A stretch of DNA of 40,185 nt. Source: Flavobacteriaceae bacterium. GTDB lineage: Bacteria; Bacteroidota; Bacteroidia; Flavobacteriales; Flavobacteriaceae. This document shows positions 24,761 through 33,670 of the stretch, in pieces. The notes beneath the pieces are model-generated. The model was given only the letters and a program-made list of their open reading frames with translations, was not told where the DNA came from and did no database searches. How positions within the stretch are numbered: the stretch's first letter is position 1; each line of letters opens with the position of its first letter. Position numbers and translations under genes: made by a program. The stretch spans positions 1 through 40,185 of the forward strand of contig JABDIV010000108.1 in the NCBI GenBank assembly GCA_013003555.1. The letters run 5' to 3'.

Positions 24761-25909
24761 CTATTTATCAGATATAATGCGCGTTTTTCTTTTATAAATC
24801 ACATTTCTCGATTCGAGATATGACAGTATGAATCGGAAGCAATTTTCATGCTTGCCAATGTATTCAGGTGGAAATATTCCTTTGTCATTAAAATGTCCCT
24901 CCAGAATCATATTCGCAGCAGCAGTAGCCGTATATCCTGTTGTTCGTGACATAGATGATGTCGACGTCTGTTCACAATATTGGTCATAAAGATCATATAC
25001 AATTTCTTCGATCTGGCCTTTAGAATTTTTCCCTTTAAGGGTAATGCGCATTACCGTCAGTTCTTTCTCTCCTGGTTTCAATCGCCATTCGTTAAACAGC
25101 AGGGTACTGGTCACATCGATCGGCCTTAATGACAAATCGTTCACTTTAACCGGTTCTTCGCTAAAGAACCCGGTTTCCCGTAAAACCTTAATATACTCAA
25201 CATGCCCCGGGTACCGTAATGTTTTCTCTTTCATATTTGGAATATGGGACATGGTAAAAAGTATAGACCGGAGTCCGTCAGTATTAAACGCTTCCAAGGT
25301 TCCAACCCCGTCAAATTCAATATTCTCACAATCGGAAAGAGCCTCACGGGTAACAATATGACCGTTTTCAACATACCGCGCAGGCCTGGTGTATTCCTCG
25401 ATAACATCAACCGGTGAGAATGGCGCCTTGTAACAAAATGGCCAGGTCTTGACCTGTGGCAGTCCCCCAACAAGGCACTCGAAATCTGTCAAAGTCATTA
25501 ATTCATTATAGTGCCCCAGAATAATATTGTCCATTCCCGGTGCTACACCGCAATCGACTATCGCGGTAACATTATTGGTCTTGGCCATCTCATCAAGCTC
25601 CAATGCGTTCTCTGGAAAGAAGGATATGTCCACAACATCTTTCCCGGCCTCAATAATGGCTTTAAGGGTCTCATATCCCAGAAATCCGGGAACAGCGCAA
25701 ATCACAAAATCAAAAGGGCTAATCATTGATTTAAGCTTCGCCTTATCCCTGACATCCAGGGCAATCACGTCAAGCTTATGATGAGATTTTTTAAGGGTAT
25801 TTAAACGTTCATTATTTAAATCGCAGAGGGTTACATCATGTGATTTTAATAAATCGATGGCCATGGTGCTTCCTACCATACCACCGCCAAGTACAACAAT
25901 TCGACTCAT
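24761..25909 (-). CDS. saccharopine dehydrogenase-like oxidoreductase
   Basis: A 382-residue protein with an NAD(P)-binding Rossmann start, RIVVLGGGMVGSTMAIDLL. It is followed by the LYS9-type layout: FVICAVPGFLGYETLKAIIEAGKDVVDISFFPENALELDEMAK, IVDCGVAPGMDNIILG and a catalytic domain ending in the TGYTATAAANMILEG segment. Family members reduce or oxidise saccharopine or act as lysine dehydrogenases; which substrate applies is not clear. No second lysine-degradation gene is near. It stands alone, with about 130 bases before the ATP-grasp gene and a 180-base gap upstream. Confidence 0.8.
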   Translation of the reverse strand: MSRIVVLGGGMVGSTMAIDLLKSHDVTLCDLNNERLNTLKKSHHKLDVIALDVRDKAKLKSMISPFDFVICAVPGFLGYETLKAIIEAGKDVVDISFFPENALELDEMAKTNNVTAIVDCGVAPGMDNIILGHYNELMTLTDFECLVGGLPQVKTWPFCYKAPFSPVDVIEEYTRPARYVENGHIVTREALSDCENIEFDGVGTLEAFNTDGLRSILFTMSHIPNMKEKTLRYPGHVEYIKVLRETGFFSEEPVKVNDLSLRPIDVTSTLLFNEWRLKPGEKELTVMRITLKGKNSKGQIEEIVYDLYDQYCEQTSTSSMSRTTGYTATAAANMILEGHFNDKGIFPPEYIGKHENCFRFILSYLESRNVIYKRKTRIISDK

Positions 25910-26060
25910 AATAAATTAAAAATTAAAGAATAAAAGAATGGATACGTGCAAAGCGAGCAGAAAACTGTGCTATAAGCCAGGGATCATTACCCAGGGTAGT
26001 TCACAGATGTTTAAAATCAACTTTTTCATCCTGAATTAAAAGTAAGACATTTTAGCCTAT

Positions 26061-26086
26061 AAAAAAACTCCGATTGCTCGGAGTTT
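26061..26086 (-). terminator. intrinsic terminator of the fabH-accB-accC operon
   Basis: On the minus strand: AAACTCCGA, four-base loop, TCGGAGTTT, then seven T. It lies just beyond the accC stop. Confidence 0.9.
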
Positions 26087-26089
26087 CAA

Positions 26090-27442
26090 TTAGTCTTCAG
26101 TGGGTTCCACCATCTCAAAGTCTTCCATAAATTTCGTGGTATAATTACCCGCCAGATAGTCAGGATGCTCCATGAGTTGCCGATGAAACGGAATGGTTGT
26201 TTTTATTCCTTCTATCACAAATTCATCAAGGGCCCGCTTCATTTTGCTAATCGCTTCTTCACGGGTTTGTGCCGTTGTGATCAGCTTGGCAATCATCGAA
26301 TCGTAATTGGGAGGAATGCTATAACCGGCATACACATGAGTATCAAGGCGAACCCCGTGACCCCCAGGAGCATGAAGGGTTGTAATCCTACCCGGTGAAG
26401 GTCTGAAATCATTATAAGGGTCCTCCGCATTGATTCGACATTCAATAGAATGAAGGTTTGGCGTATAATTTTTTCCGGATATCGGTACACCTGCAGCAAC
26501 CAGTATTTGTTCACGTATCAAATCAAAATCGATAACCTGCTCTGTGATTGGGTGTTCAACCTGAATCCTTGTATTCATTTCCATGAAATAGAAATTCCGG
26601 TTTTTGTCTACAAGAAATTCAACTGTTCCGGCGCCCTCATATTTGATGTATTCGGCGGCTTTGACAGCGGCTTCACCCATTTTTTTCCGTAAAGGCTTTG
26701 TCATAAACGGAGAGGGGACTTCTTCTGTAAGTTTTTGATGGCGGCGCTGCACCGAACAATCCCGTTCAGATAAATGGCATGCCCTTCCTGTTGAATCGGC
26801 AACGATTTGAATTTCGATATGACGTGGTTCTTCTATAAGCTTTTCCATGTACATGTCATCGTTTCCAAAAGCTGCTTTCGATTCCTGACGTGCGGAGTCC
26901 CAGGCATCTTTAAGGTTTTCCGAGTGCCAAATGCCTCGCATTCCCTTTCCGCCGCCCCCTGCTGTTGCCTTGAGCATTACAGGATAGCCTATTTCTTCTG
27001 CAAGTTTTTCACAGGTTTCGAAATCTTCGATTATACCATCACTGCCAGGCACACATGGAACTCCAGCTTCTTTCATAGTGGCCTTTGCTGAAGCTTTATC
27101 CCCCATCCTTTCGATCATTTCAGAGGAAGCACCAATAAATTTTATGCCGTGTTCTTCACAAATTTTAGAAAACTTTGCATTCTCTGAAAGGAATCCGTAA
27201 CCGGGATGAATAGCGTCTGCATTGGTAATCTCAGCCGCCGCGATAACGCTCGACATTTTCAAATATGATTCTGAACTCGGTGGTGGCCCAATACATACAG
27301 CCTCATCTGCAAATTTAACATGAAGGCTTTCGGCGTCGACTGTCGAGTAAATGGCAACAGTTTTGATACCCATTTCTTTGCAGGTGCGAATTACTCTAAG
27401 TGCAATTTCGCCTCGATTTGCTATAAGAATTTTTTTAAACAT
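26090..27442 (-). CDS. accC: acetyl-CoA carboxylase, biotin carboxylase subunit
   Basis: A 450-residue ATP-grasp enzyme that carboxylates biotin on AccB, the first half-reaction of malonyl-CoA synthesis. It shows the N-terminal [23 protein letters not shown], the P-loop-like [41 protein letters not shown] with catalytic residues, and the C-terminal [13 protein letters not shown]. Size and order match AccC. It is the last gene of an operon with fabH and accB and is 90 bases from accB; the gap may hold little but spacing. Confidence 0.95.
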   Translation of the reverse strand: MFKKILIANRGEIALRVIRTCKEMGIKTVAIYSTVDAESLHVKFADEAVCIGPPPSSESYLKMSSVIAAAEITNADAIHPGYGFLSENAKFSKICEEHGIKFIGASSEMIERMGDKASAKATMKEAGVPCVPGSDGIIEDFETCEKLAEEIGYPVMLKATAGGGGKGMRGIWHSENLKDAWDSARQESKAAFGNDDMYMEKLIEEPRHIEIQIVADSTGRACHLSERDCSVQRRHQKLTEEVPSPFMTKPLRKKMGEAAVKAAEYIKYEGAGTVEFLVDKNRNFYFMEMNTRIQVEHPITEQVIDFDLIREQILVAAGVPISGKNYTPNLHSIECRINAEDPYNDFRPSPGRITTLHAPGGHGVRLDTHVYAGYSIPPNYDSMIAKLITTAQTREEAISKMKRALDEFVIEGIKTTIPFHRQLMEHPDYLAGNYTTKFMEDFEMVEPTED

Positions 27443-27532
27443 AGCTTGCTGTTTTAAACAATTAGAATACCATTAGTTCTAGGTCATCGCGAATTTCGAA
27501 TGCCCTAAACGATAACGGGATAGTTCGAATGA

Positions 27533-28015
27533 TCAAGATGGATCAACCAAAAAAAGTGGTTGATCAAATTCCACAGGTGAACTGTCGTCAACAAGCATTT
27601 TCACTATTTTACCAGAGACTTCCGATTCTATTTCATTAAATAATTTCATGGCCTCTATCACACAAAGGACATCGCCTTCGTTTATTGTATCCCCAACTTC
27701 CACGAATGGTGGTTTATCGGGTGATGGTTTACGATAGAATGTCCCGATTATTGGAGATTTGATTGTAATATAACGCGAATCATCCGTTGTAGGTGCCTGG
27801 GCAGGCGGTTGCTGGGCCGATTCTGCCGGTACTACAGGAGCAGCTGCCTGAACCGGTGCTACAGGAGCAGCGACAGGAACCTGTTGGACGATGGTCGTAT
27901 CGGAATCGGATCCTGTTTTAATGGTGATTTTTACATCTCCCATTTCAAGTTTCACCTCACTTGCGCCTGATTTAGCCACAAATTTGATGAGGTTTTGAAT
28001 CTCTTTTAATTCCAT
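27533..28015 (-). CDS. accB: acetyl-CoA carboxylase biotin carboxyl carrier protein
   Basis: A 160-residue protein. The N-terminal helical part MELKEIQNLIKFVAKSGASEVKLEMGDVKI is followed by an Ala/Pro-rich linker (about 45-75). The biotinyl domain has biotinylated Lys124 in EAMKLFNEIE. This carrier takes CO2 from the AccC reaction to the transferase. It lies 24 bases after fabH and 90 before accC. Confidence 0.96.
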   Translation of the reverse strand: MELKEIQNLIKFVAKSGASEVKLEMGDVKITIKTGSDSDTTIVQQVPVAAPVAPVQAAAPVVPAESAQQPPAQAPTTDDSRYITIKSPIIGTFYRKPSPDKPPFVEVGDTINEGDVLCVIEAMKLFNEIESEVSGKIVKMLVDDSSPVEFDQPLFLVDPS

Positions 28016-28039
28016 ATTATTTTAGTTTAGTTAGTTCGG

Positions 28040-29035
28040 TTATGAATTATAGGCCCATTTTAAATAAATAGCGCCCCATGTAAATCCGCCTCCAAAGGCG
28101 GCAAAAATCAAATTATCCCCTTTCTTGAGCTCAGATTCATAGTCAGAAAGCAGCAAAGGTAAGGTGGCTGATGTTGTATTTCCATATTTATGGATATTCA
28201 TCATCACCTTGTTTTGATCGAGTTCAATCCTATCGGCTGTGGCATCGATAATTCGCTTATTAGCCTGATGTGCCACCAGAAAGTTAATATCTTCTTTAGT
28301 CAGTTCATTCCGTTCCATTATTCTAATCACGACCTCTGCCATATTGGAAACAGCATTCTTAAAAACATTACGTCCGTCCTGAAATACATAATGCTCACCC
28401 GATTCAAGTGCTTCCTTGGTAATCGGATAGGAAGAACCACCATATTTGGCTTGTAAAAACTCACGTCCAGATCCATCGCTCCTTAAATATTCATCTTTTA
28501 AACCAAGATTATCTTCGTTCGGTTCAAATAATACGGCCCCTCCTCCATCTCCAAAAATGATACAAGTTGCCCGGTCTTCGTAGTTAATCATGGATGAGTT
28601 TTTATCAGCTCCCACTAATAAGACCCTCTTATAGCGTCCGGACTCAATATAACTTGAGGCAACCGACATACCATATAAAAAACTTGAACAAGCTGCTTCA
28701 AGATCAAATGAGAATGCGTTTGTCGCTCCAATTTGAGTAGCAGTATAGGCAGCTGTGGATGCTGCCTTCATATCAGGAGTTGCAGTCGCAACAATTACCA
28801 GATCAATTGTTTTGGGGTCAAGTCCGGTTTTTGAGATTAGATTTTTTGATGCCTCAATGGCTAAAAAAGATGATCCTTTTCCTTCACCCTTTAGAATCCG
28901 TCTTTCCTTAATGCCTGTACGCGTCGTGATCCATTCGTCATTCGTATCGACCATGGTTTCAAGAATCTGATTGGTCAATACATAATCTGGCACATAGGCA
29001 CCTACAGCGGTAATTGCTGCTGTGATTTTATTCAT
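28040..29035 (-). CDS. fabH: 3-oxoacyl-ACP synthase III (FabH)
   Basis: A 331-residue thiolase-fold enzyme that starts fatty acid synthesis by joining acetyl-CoA or a branched starter with malonyl-ACP. The catalytic triad is visible: Cys116 in LEAACSSFLYG, the His in VAHQANKRIID, and the Asn in KYGNTTSATLPL. IYLKWAYNS ends it. It is upstream of accB, so the operon builds the starter and the carboxylated substrate together. It follows the rpmF terminator and so likely has its own promoter in the AT-rich gap 29036-29165. Confidence 0.95.
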   Translation of the reverse strand: MNKITAAITAVGAYVPDYVLTNQILETMVDTNDEWITTRTGIKERRILKGEGKGSSFLAIEASKNLISKTGLDPKTIDLVIVATATPDMKAASTAAYTATQIGATNAFSFDLEAACSSFLYGMSVASSYIESGRYKRVLLVGADKNSSMINYEDRATCIIFGDGGGAVLFEPNEDNLGLKDEYLRSDGSGREFLQAKYGGSSYPITKEALESGEHYVFQDGRNVFKNAVSNMAEVVIRIMERNELTKEDINFLVAHQANKRIIDATADRIELDQNKVMMNIHKYGNTTSATLPLLLSDYESELKKGDNLIFAAFGGGFTWGAIYLKWAYNS

Positions 29036-29165
29036 TATTTATCCTTTTTTACTCAAAAAATGGCCAAAACTGCATAAAAAACACCAAAATTTGCCCAAAA
29101 ATCGTTTGTTTTGAACAAATTCTATGCAAATTAAGTTGTTTTTGATTCTTAGAAAAATTAAACAT

Positions 29166-29194
29166 AAAAAAAACGCTCATGATTGAGCGTTTTT
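29166..29194 (-). terminator. intrinsic terminator after rpmF
   Basis: AAAAACGCTCA, TGAT loop, TGAGCGTTTTT with A- and T-runs on both sides, so it can work both ways. It separates DUF177-rpmF from fabH, which otherwise form a well-known gene cluster. Confidence 0.88.
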
Positions 29195-29215
29195 ATTATA
29201 TGCATGCATAGTTAT

Positions 29216-29416
29216 TTATGCGTCATTATCATCATCAGTAGCATCGATTAAGACTTGACCGCGATAATACAGCTTGCCTTCATGCCAGTGGGCCCTGTGA
29301 TAAAGGTGGGCCTCTCCAGTTGTTGGACATGTCGCTATTTGCGGGGTAGTTGCCTTATAATGGGTTCGGCGTTTATCTCGTCTCGTTTTTGAGATTTTTC
29401 TTTTAGGATGAGCCAT
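29216..29416 (-). CDS. rpmF: 50S ribosomal protein L32
   Basis: A 66-residue ribosomal protein, [21 protein letters not shown] with a basic N terminus and [22 protein letters not shown]. Only one Cys (29) of the usual zinc-cysteine set is present, which I take to be the zinc-free form. It follows DUF177 within four bases, and this pair plus fabH is conserved in bacteria. Confidence 0.97.
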   Translation of the reverse strand: MAHPKRKISKTRRDKRRTHYKATTPQIATCPTTGEAHLYHRAHWHEGKLYYRGQVLIDATDDDNDA

Positions 29417-29419
29417 TAT

Positions 29420-29956
29420 TTATTTTTTATCCGTTAATAATTTCTTTAATGTATTCCAACGAGGATCAATTTCTTCGTTATTTTTATGAAGTCCGTCCGG
29501 ACTTAATTCTTCTAATCTTTTAAGCATTTCCGATTTTAAGGTGCCATCTTTGACACCGGGGTGAACTCGTTTGCTCGGCATAGCGAGAACAATAAGTTCA
29601 TAAATGTACTGGGCAATATTAATTTCATGAGACCCATGCGGTAAAATCAATATTTCCTCATGATCATCGCTGAAACTTTCTCCAAATTTTACCACCAGAA
29701 ATAATCCATTTTTAATGGGCAGATCAAATGGTTCATTGGTAAGATCGCAGTGTACGTTCACCGTTCCTTCCGCCGAGAATTCAAACTCCATCAGGGTTGA
29801 TTTTTTTTCCAGCCCCAGTTTGACTCTTACATCGGCATCATTGAATTCATCAAAATCAAATTGCTCAAAGAACGTTTTCCCAATCTGGTACTCGAAATTA
29901 TGGTGTCCCTGTTTTAAACCAACAAATTGAATGATATATTCTTTCAATTCCTTCAT
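29420..29956 (-). CDS. DUF177 (YceD) family protein
   Basis: A 178-residue acidic protein with the DUF177 pattern: an N-terminal strand-rich domain with FEYQIGKTFFEQF, VNVHCDLTNEPFDLPI, and ILILPHGSHEINIAQYIYELIVLAMPSKRVHPG. The usual C-terminal DPRWNTLKKLL end is also there. Family members sit beside rpmF and are linked with 23S rRNA or ribosome accumulation in other bacteria. The CxxC zinc pair of some homologues is reduced to one Cys. It is translated just before rpmF. Confidence 0.9.
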   Translation of the reverse strand: MKELKEYIIQFVGLKQGHHNFEYQIGKTFFEQFDFDEFNDADVRVKLGLEKKSTLMEFEFSAEGTVNVHCDLTNEPFDLPIKNGLFLVVKFGESFSDDHEEILILPHGSHEINIAQYIYELIVLAMPSKRVHPGVKDGTLKSEMLKRLEELSPDGLHKNNEEIDPRWNTLKKLLTDKK

Positions 29957-30038
29957 ATTGACAGCCTTTTCGAGCGTGCAAATATATAAAAATATATTAA
30001 CGTATAATTGCTTTACATTCTTTTTTTAATCGGTTGTT

Positions 30039-31076
30039 TCATGCCTTTTTCCGGAGTTGATTTTCCGTTAATTCGGCATATAACGACCGATTCTTATAAA
30101 TTTGAATGGCCATGAAAATTGCTTCCTTAAAGGAATTGTTATCCGCAACTCCCTTGCCTGCAATTTCAAATGCCGTTCCATGATCGGGTGAGGTTCGAAT
30201 TCTGTTTAATCCGGCAGTAAAATTTACACCCTGACCAAAACTCAAAGTTTTAAATGGTATAAGACCCTGATCGTGATACATTGCTAAAACCGCGTCAAAA
30301 TTCTTATAGGCGCTAGAACCAAAAAAACTATCGGCCGAATACGGCCCAAAAACCAGTTTGCCCTCTTCTCTTATCCTGCTTAATGCCGGTTTTAATATTT
30401 CATCGTCTTCTTTTCCGATCACACCGTTGTCTCCTGTATGCGGATTTACACCCAGAACAGCAATCTTAGGTTTACGTATTCCAAAATCCTGAACAAGGGA
30501 TTGATGCATACTGCTTATCTTCTTATCAATTAAGTCATCACTTAAATGCTCGGATACATCTTTAACAGGAATATGGTCAGTCAAGAGACCTACTTTCAGT
30601 TGCTCGGTGACCATAAACATTAAACTTTCCCCGTCCAACTCCTGATTCAAGTAGTCAGTATGACCGGGAAACTTGAATTCTTCAGATTGAACATTATGTT
30701 TATGAATGGGGGCGGTTACTAAAACATCTATGGCTTTGTCCTTTAATGCCTTTGTTGCAGATTGAAAGGACTTAATGGCATATTTACCTGTTTTGGGATC
30801 TTCTTGCCCAAACTTTATATCAACCGGTTCTCGCCAGATATTATATACATTCAACTTGCCATGAACAATTCCACCGAGATTATTGATGGCATTAAACCGG
30901 ATTTCACTTTTAAAATGCTTCTTGAGAAATGAAAAATATTTCGAAGAAGCAAAAATCACAGGAGTGCAAAATTCTAAAAATCTTAAATCGTTAAAGGTTT
31001 TTATTATAAGTTCCCCTCCAATCCCATTTAAATCTCCAACAGATATGCCAACAGTAATTTTTTCTTCCCTTTGCAT
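30039..31076 (-). CDS. pdxA: 4-hydroxythreonine-4-phosphate dehydrogenase (PdxA)
   Basis: A 345-residue enzyme of vitamin B6 synthesis. The metal ligands are visible: His in FPGHTDYL, His in GVNPHTGDNG and His in MYHDQGLIPFK. Other marks are SVGDLNGIGGELIIKTF, DPKTGKYAIKSF, VTAPIHKHNV, and NRIRTSPDHGTAFEIAGKGVAD. It is divergent from riboflavin synthase across a 64-base gap, so two cofactor genes start back to back. Confidence 0.95.
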   Translation of the reverse strand: MQREEKITVGISVGDLNGIGGELIIKTFNDLRFLEFCTPVIFASSKYFSFLKKHFKSEIRFNAINNLGGIVHGKLNVYNIWREPVDIKFGQEDPKTGKYAIKSFQSATKALKDKAIDVLVTAPIHKHNVQSEEFKFPGHTDYLNQELDGESLMFMVTEQLKVGLLTDHIPVKDVSEHLSDDLIDKKISSMHQSLVQDFGIRKPKIAVLGVNPHTGDNGVIGKEDDEILKPALSRIREEGKLVFGPYSADSFFGSSAYKNFDAVLAMYHDQGLIPFKTLSFGQGVNFTAGLNRIRTSPDHGTAFEIAGKGVADNNSFKEAIFMAIQIYKNRSLYAELTENQLRKKA

Positions 31077-31140
31077 GAATCAGGATATGTTTTGTTCGTA
31101 ATTTTGCATGGCAAATTTAACCATTATAAGCCATATATCT

Positions 31141-31728
31141 ATGTTTACCGGAATAATAGAAGACCAGGGAATGATTGCGAGCCTAGAAAAGGAAAACAGT
31201 AACGTACAGATCGGTGTGCGAAGTGCGTTTACTTCTGAATTAAAAATTGATCAGAGCGTATGTCACAACGGGGTATGTCTAACTGTGGTCAAAAAAAAGG
31301 GTGATATTTATTTTGTTACGGCTATAGACGAAACATTAAAAAGATCAAATTTAGGTGACTTAAATGTTGGAGACCTTGTCAATTTGGAGCGCGGAATGAA
31401 AGTTGGCGATCGATTAGACGGACATATTGTACAAGGACATGTAGATCAAACCGGGGTTTGTTCAGATGTAATAGAATTAGATGGAAGCTGGATTTACCGA
31501 TTTGACTTCGATCCTACTTTAGGTAATATTACAATTCCAAAAGGTTCAATAACTGTGAACGGGGTGAGTTTGACCGTGGTCGATTCAGACAATGCAGGTT
31601 TTAGCGTCGCCATAATACCCTATACCTATAACAATACAAACTTCAAAGACATTAAAACAGGAACTGTGGTAAATCTGGAATTTGATGTGATCGGAAAGTA
31701 TGTCGCTCGCCTAAATGAGAACGCTTAA
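31141..31728 (+). CDS. ribE: riboflavin synthase, alpha chain type
   Basis: A 195-residue protein made of two similar beta-barrel halves. The N terminus MFTGIIEDQGMIASLEKEN and the catalytic-type motifs VCHNGVCLTVV, GDLVNLERGMK, GHIVQGHVDQTG, GSITVNGVSLTVV and FDVIGKYVAR are diagnostic. I chose the ATG at 31141 because family members start with MFTGIIE; an in-frame ATG at 31108 would add 11 residues. It joins two lumazines to form riboflavin. The stop shares bases with the tail of the small protein on the other strand. Confidence 0.95.
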   Translation: MFTGIIEDQGMIASLEKENSNVQIGVRSAFTSELKIDQSVCHNGVCLTVVKKKGDIYFVTAIDETLKRSNLGDLNVGDLVNLERGMKVGDRLDGHIVQGHVDQTGVCSDVIELDGSWIYRFDFDPTLGNITIPKGSITVNGVSLTVVDSDNAGFSVAIIPYTYNNTNFKDIKTGTVVNLEFDVIGKYVARLNENA

Positions 31729-31928
31729 ACCTTAGACTTATTTAAGACAATCGTTTTATATACACCATAAATCAAAGCAAGAATAACCGCAATGACCAGA
31801 GGGCCATCAATCGGCAAACCAGGCGGTGGAGGTGGCATCGGAGGAGGTGGATTACCTTGTGCCAACGACAACATACTTATCAAAGAAAATAGGATTGAGG
31901 CTAAGATCATTTTGGTATTTATCTTCAT
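31725..31928 (-). CDS. PID-CTERM-like small exported protein
   Basis: A 67-residue product (ATG at 31928; an upstream ATG at 32000 would add 24 residues). Residues 1-23 are a signal peptide ending in SLAQG. Then comes PPPPMPPPPPGLPIDG (27-42), a hydrophobic helix (PLVIAVILALIYGVYKTIV) and a basic end KSKV. The PxPIDG motif plus membrane helix plus basic tail resembles the PID-CTERM sorting signal seen in many Bacteroidetes proteins, by analogy with PEP-CTERM. What remains of the mature protein is tiny, so it may be a carrier of the signal only. The family call is from memory of the motif. Confidence 0.6.
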   Translation of the reverse strand: MKINTKMILASILFSLISMLSLAQGNPPPPMPPPPPGLPIDGPLVIAVILALIYGVYKTIVLNKSKV

Positions 31929-32314
31929 TTGAGTCTGTAAAAGTATGAAAATTTGGAAGTTATCAAAACATTTTGAAGGAAAATTATCCTTGAAATGCAA
32001 AAATCATCGATAAACTACATGTTTTCTGGGGCTTAAACATACATCTTTTTTGGGCTATCCCTCTTAATTATTGCTAATATACTCAAAGAACGAACATGAA
32101 GCTAACATAATTGCTCCACAATGTTTATTCTCACACAAAAATGGCGTTTTTACCCTGTTTTGTTCCAAAAAAATGAAAACTGTGGATTTTGAATGTAAAT
32201 AAGCAAAAGAGTAAAGCGAAATCGTTTTCGGACGATTTTAATGGTTTTTACAATAGTAAAAAATTCCGAATTCCTGCTATTTAGCTACTTTGTTCATTCT
32301 TATTATCTTACAGG
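31929..32314. other. AT-rich intergenic region with LacI-type operator
   Basis: About 390 bases between the small exported protein and the sugar transporter. It is AT-rich, without a gene I can support. The only distinct element is the 14-bp site at 32217-32230. A TACTTTG at 32286-32292 is one base short of the usual -7 box. Confidence 0.7.
32217..32230. promoter_or_regulatory. LacI-type operator, transporter side
   Basis: CGAAATCGTTTTCG is the reverse complement of the site at 36447-36460. CGAAA and TTTCG-type arms flank a central CG, as LacI-family repressors recognise; 12 of the 14 bases are symmetrical. It lies 85 bases before the transporter ATG. It probably binds the LacI-type protein encoded at 35264-36313. 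Confidence 0.75.
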
Positions 32315-33670
32315 ATGAAGAATAAAACAATAATTTGGTCGGTAACCGTTGCGGTTGCGGGATTTCTTTTTGGATTCGACACGGTAGTGATCTCAGGAGC
32401 GAATGAGCCCATAAAGGAACTCTGGCAGACCTCGCCATTATTTCATGGAACTTTCATAATGTCGATGGCTTTATGGGGTACTGTTATAGGAGCGCTTGCA
32501 GGGGGTATCCCGGCTAACCGTTTTGGGCGAAAGCGAACCCTTTTCTGGATTGGGATTCTTTTCCTGTTATCTGCGCTGGGGTCGGCATTGGCACCAGATA
32601 AGTTTTCATTTTCTTTCTTCCGGTTCATTGGTGGAATTGGTGTAGGAGCCTCATCGGTTGTCGCTCCCATGTACATTTCAGAAATTTCAAGCTCTGAAAA
32701 CAGAGGTAAACTAGTTGCCTTGTATCAATTTAACATTGTCCTGGGAATTTTTATTGCCTATTTCTCCAATTTATGGCTTCAGGGTTTTGACGGTGCAAAT
32801 GACTGGCGATGGATGCTTGGAGTCGAGTCAATCCCTGCTTTTATTTATTGTGTGCTTATCGTTGCTGTGCCTCGGTCTCCCAGGTGGCTCATCATTAAAA
32901 AAGGGAAAACAGAAGAGGCTTTTAACGTCTTGAACAAAATATATGATGAGGAAAATGCAAGGCGTCATATCGACGAAATCAAAGAAGAGGAGGCCTCATT
33001 AGTAGATAAATCGACGAATATTTTTACGAGGGCCTTTCGCTTTCCGTTGATGCTCGCATTTCTTATCGCCTTTTTTAATCAGCTTTCAGGCATCAATTTT
33101 TTACTCTATTATGCCCCCGAGATCTTCGGAAGGGCAGGTATTGAAGATCCGTTTTTAGCATCGGTATATGTGGGCCTTGCTAATTTGGTTTTTACCATGG
33201 TGGGTATGAGCCTAATCGATAAATTCGGTCGACGTCAGCTCCTTATAATTGGTTCAATCGGCTACATTATAAGTTTATCGGTTGTTTCCTGGGCGTTTAA
33301 AACAGATGCTTCAGCTACCATTCTTCTATCGTTTATCATTGTATTTGTGGCATCTCATGCTATAGGACAAGGCGCTGTAATCTGGGTGTTCATTTCTGAA
33401 ATATTCCCGAATCGCGTCAGAGCCATGGGGAATTCATGGGGGTGCGGAACCCATTGGGTATTCGCGGCTCTTATTACCCTTTTAACACCGGTGTTCCTCG
33501 ACGAAAAAGCCGGGCTTTTGAAAGACGATCCCTGGATCATTTTCGCATTCTTTGCTGGAATGATGGTTCTTCAGCTTCTTTTCGCTCTATTTGTGATGCC
33601 TGAAACCAAAGGAATTTCCCTGGAAGAGCTAAGCAAAAAACTTGTTAGACATGAATCAGATAAAAACTAA
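32315..33670 (+). CDS. sugar porter family MFS transporter
   Basis: A 451-residue inner membrane proton symporter with 12 predicted helices. Signatures of the sugar porter family are GFLFGFDTVVISGA, NRFGRKRTLF, PRSPRWLIIKKGK (a variant of the PESPR motif), FNQLSGINFLLYYAPEIF (QLSGIN), DKFGRRQLL and PETKG at the end. Its place in a GH32/SusCD locus suggests fructose or sucrose as substrate. The GH32 gene begins 20 bases before the stop, so the two are coupled. Confidence 0.93.
   Translation: MKNKTIIWSVTVAVAGFLFGFDTVVISGANEPIKELWQTSPLFHGTFIMSMALWGTVIGALAGGIPANRFGRKRTLFWIGILFLLSALGSALAPDKFSFSFFRFIGGIGVGASSVVAPMYISEISSSENRGKLVALYQFNIVLGIFIAYFSNLWLQGFDGANDWRWMLGVESIPAFIYCVLIVAVPRSPRWLIIKKGKTEEAFNVLNKIYDEENARRHIDEIKEEEASLVDKSTNIFTRAFRFPLMLAFLIAFFNQLSGINFLLYYAPEIFGRAGIEDPFLASVYVGLANLVFTMVGMSLIDKFGRRQLLIIGSIGYIISLSVVSWAFKTDASATILLSFIIVFVASHAIGQGAVIWVFISEIFPNRVRAMGNSWGCGTHWVFAALITLLTPVFLDEKAGLLKDDPWIIFAFFAGMMVLQLLFALFVMPETKGISLEELSKKLVRHESDKN

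Noticed and set aside
31108..31140. Longer start of riboflavin synthase
   Set aside because: The family begins with MFTGIIE, which matches the ATG at 31141; the upstream ATG is next to a promoter-like TAATTTTG box and is likely in the leader.
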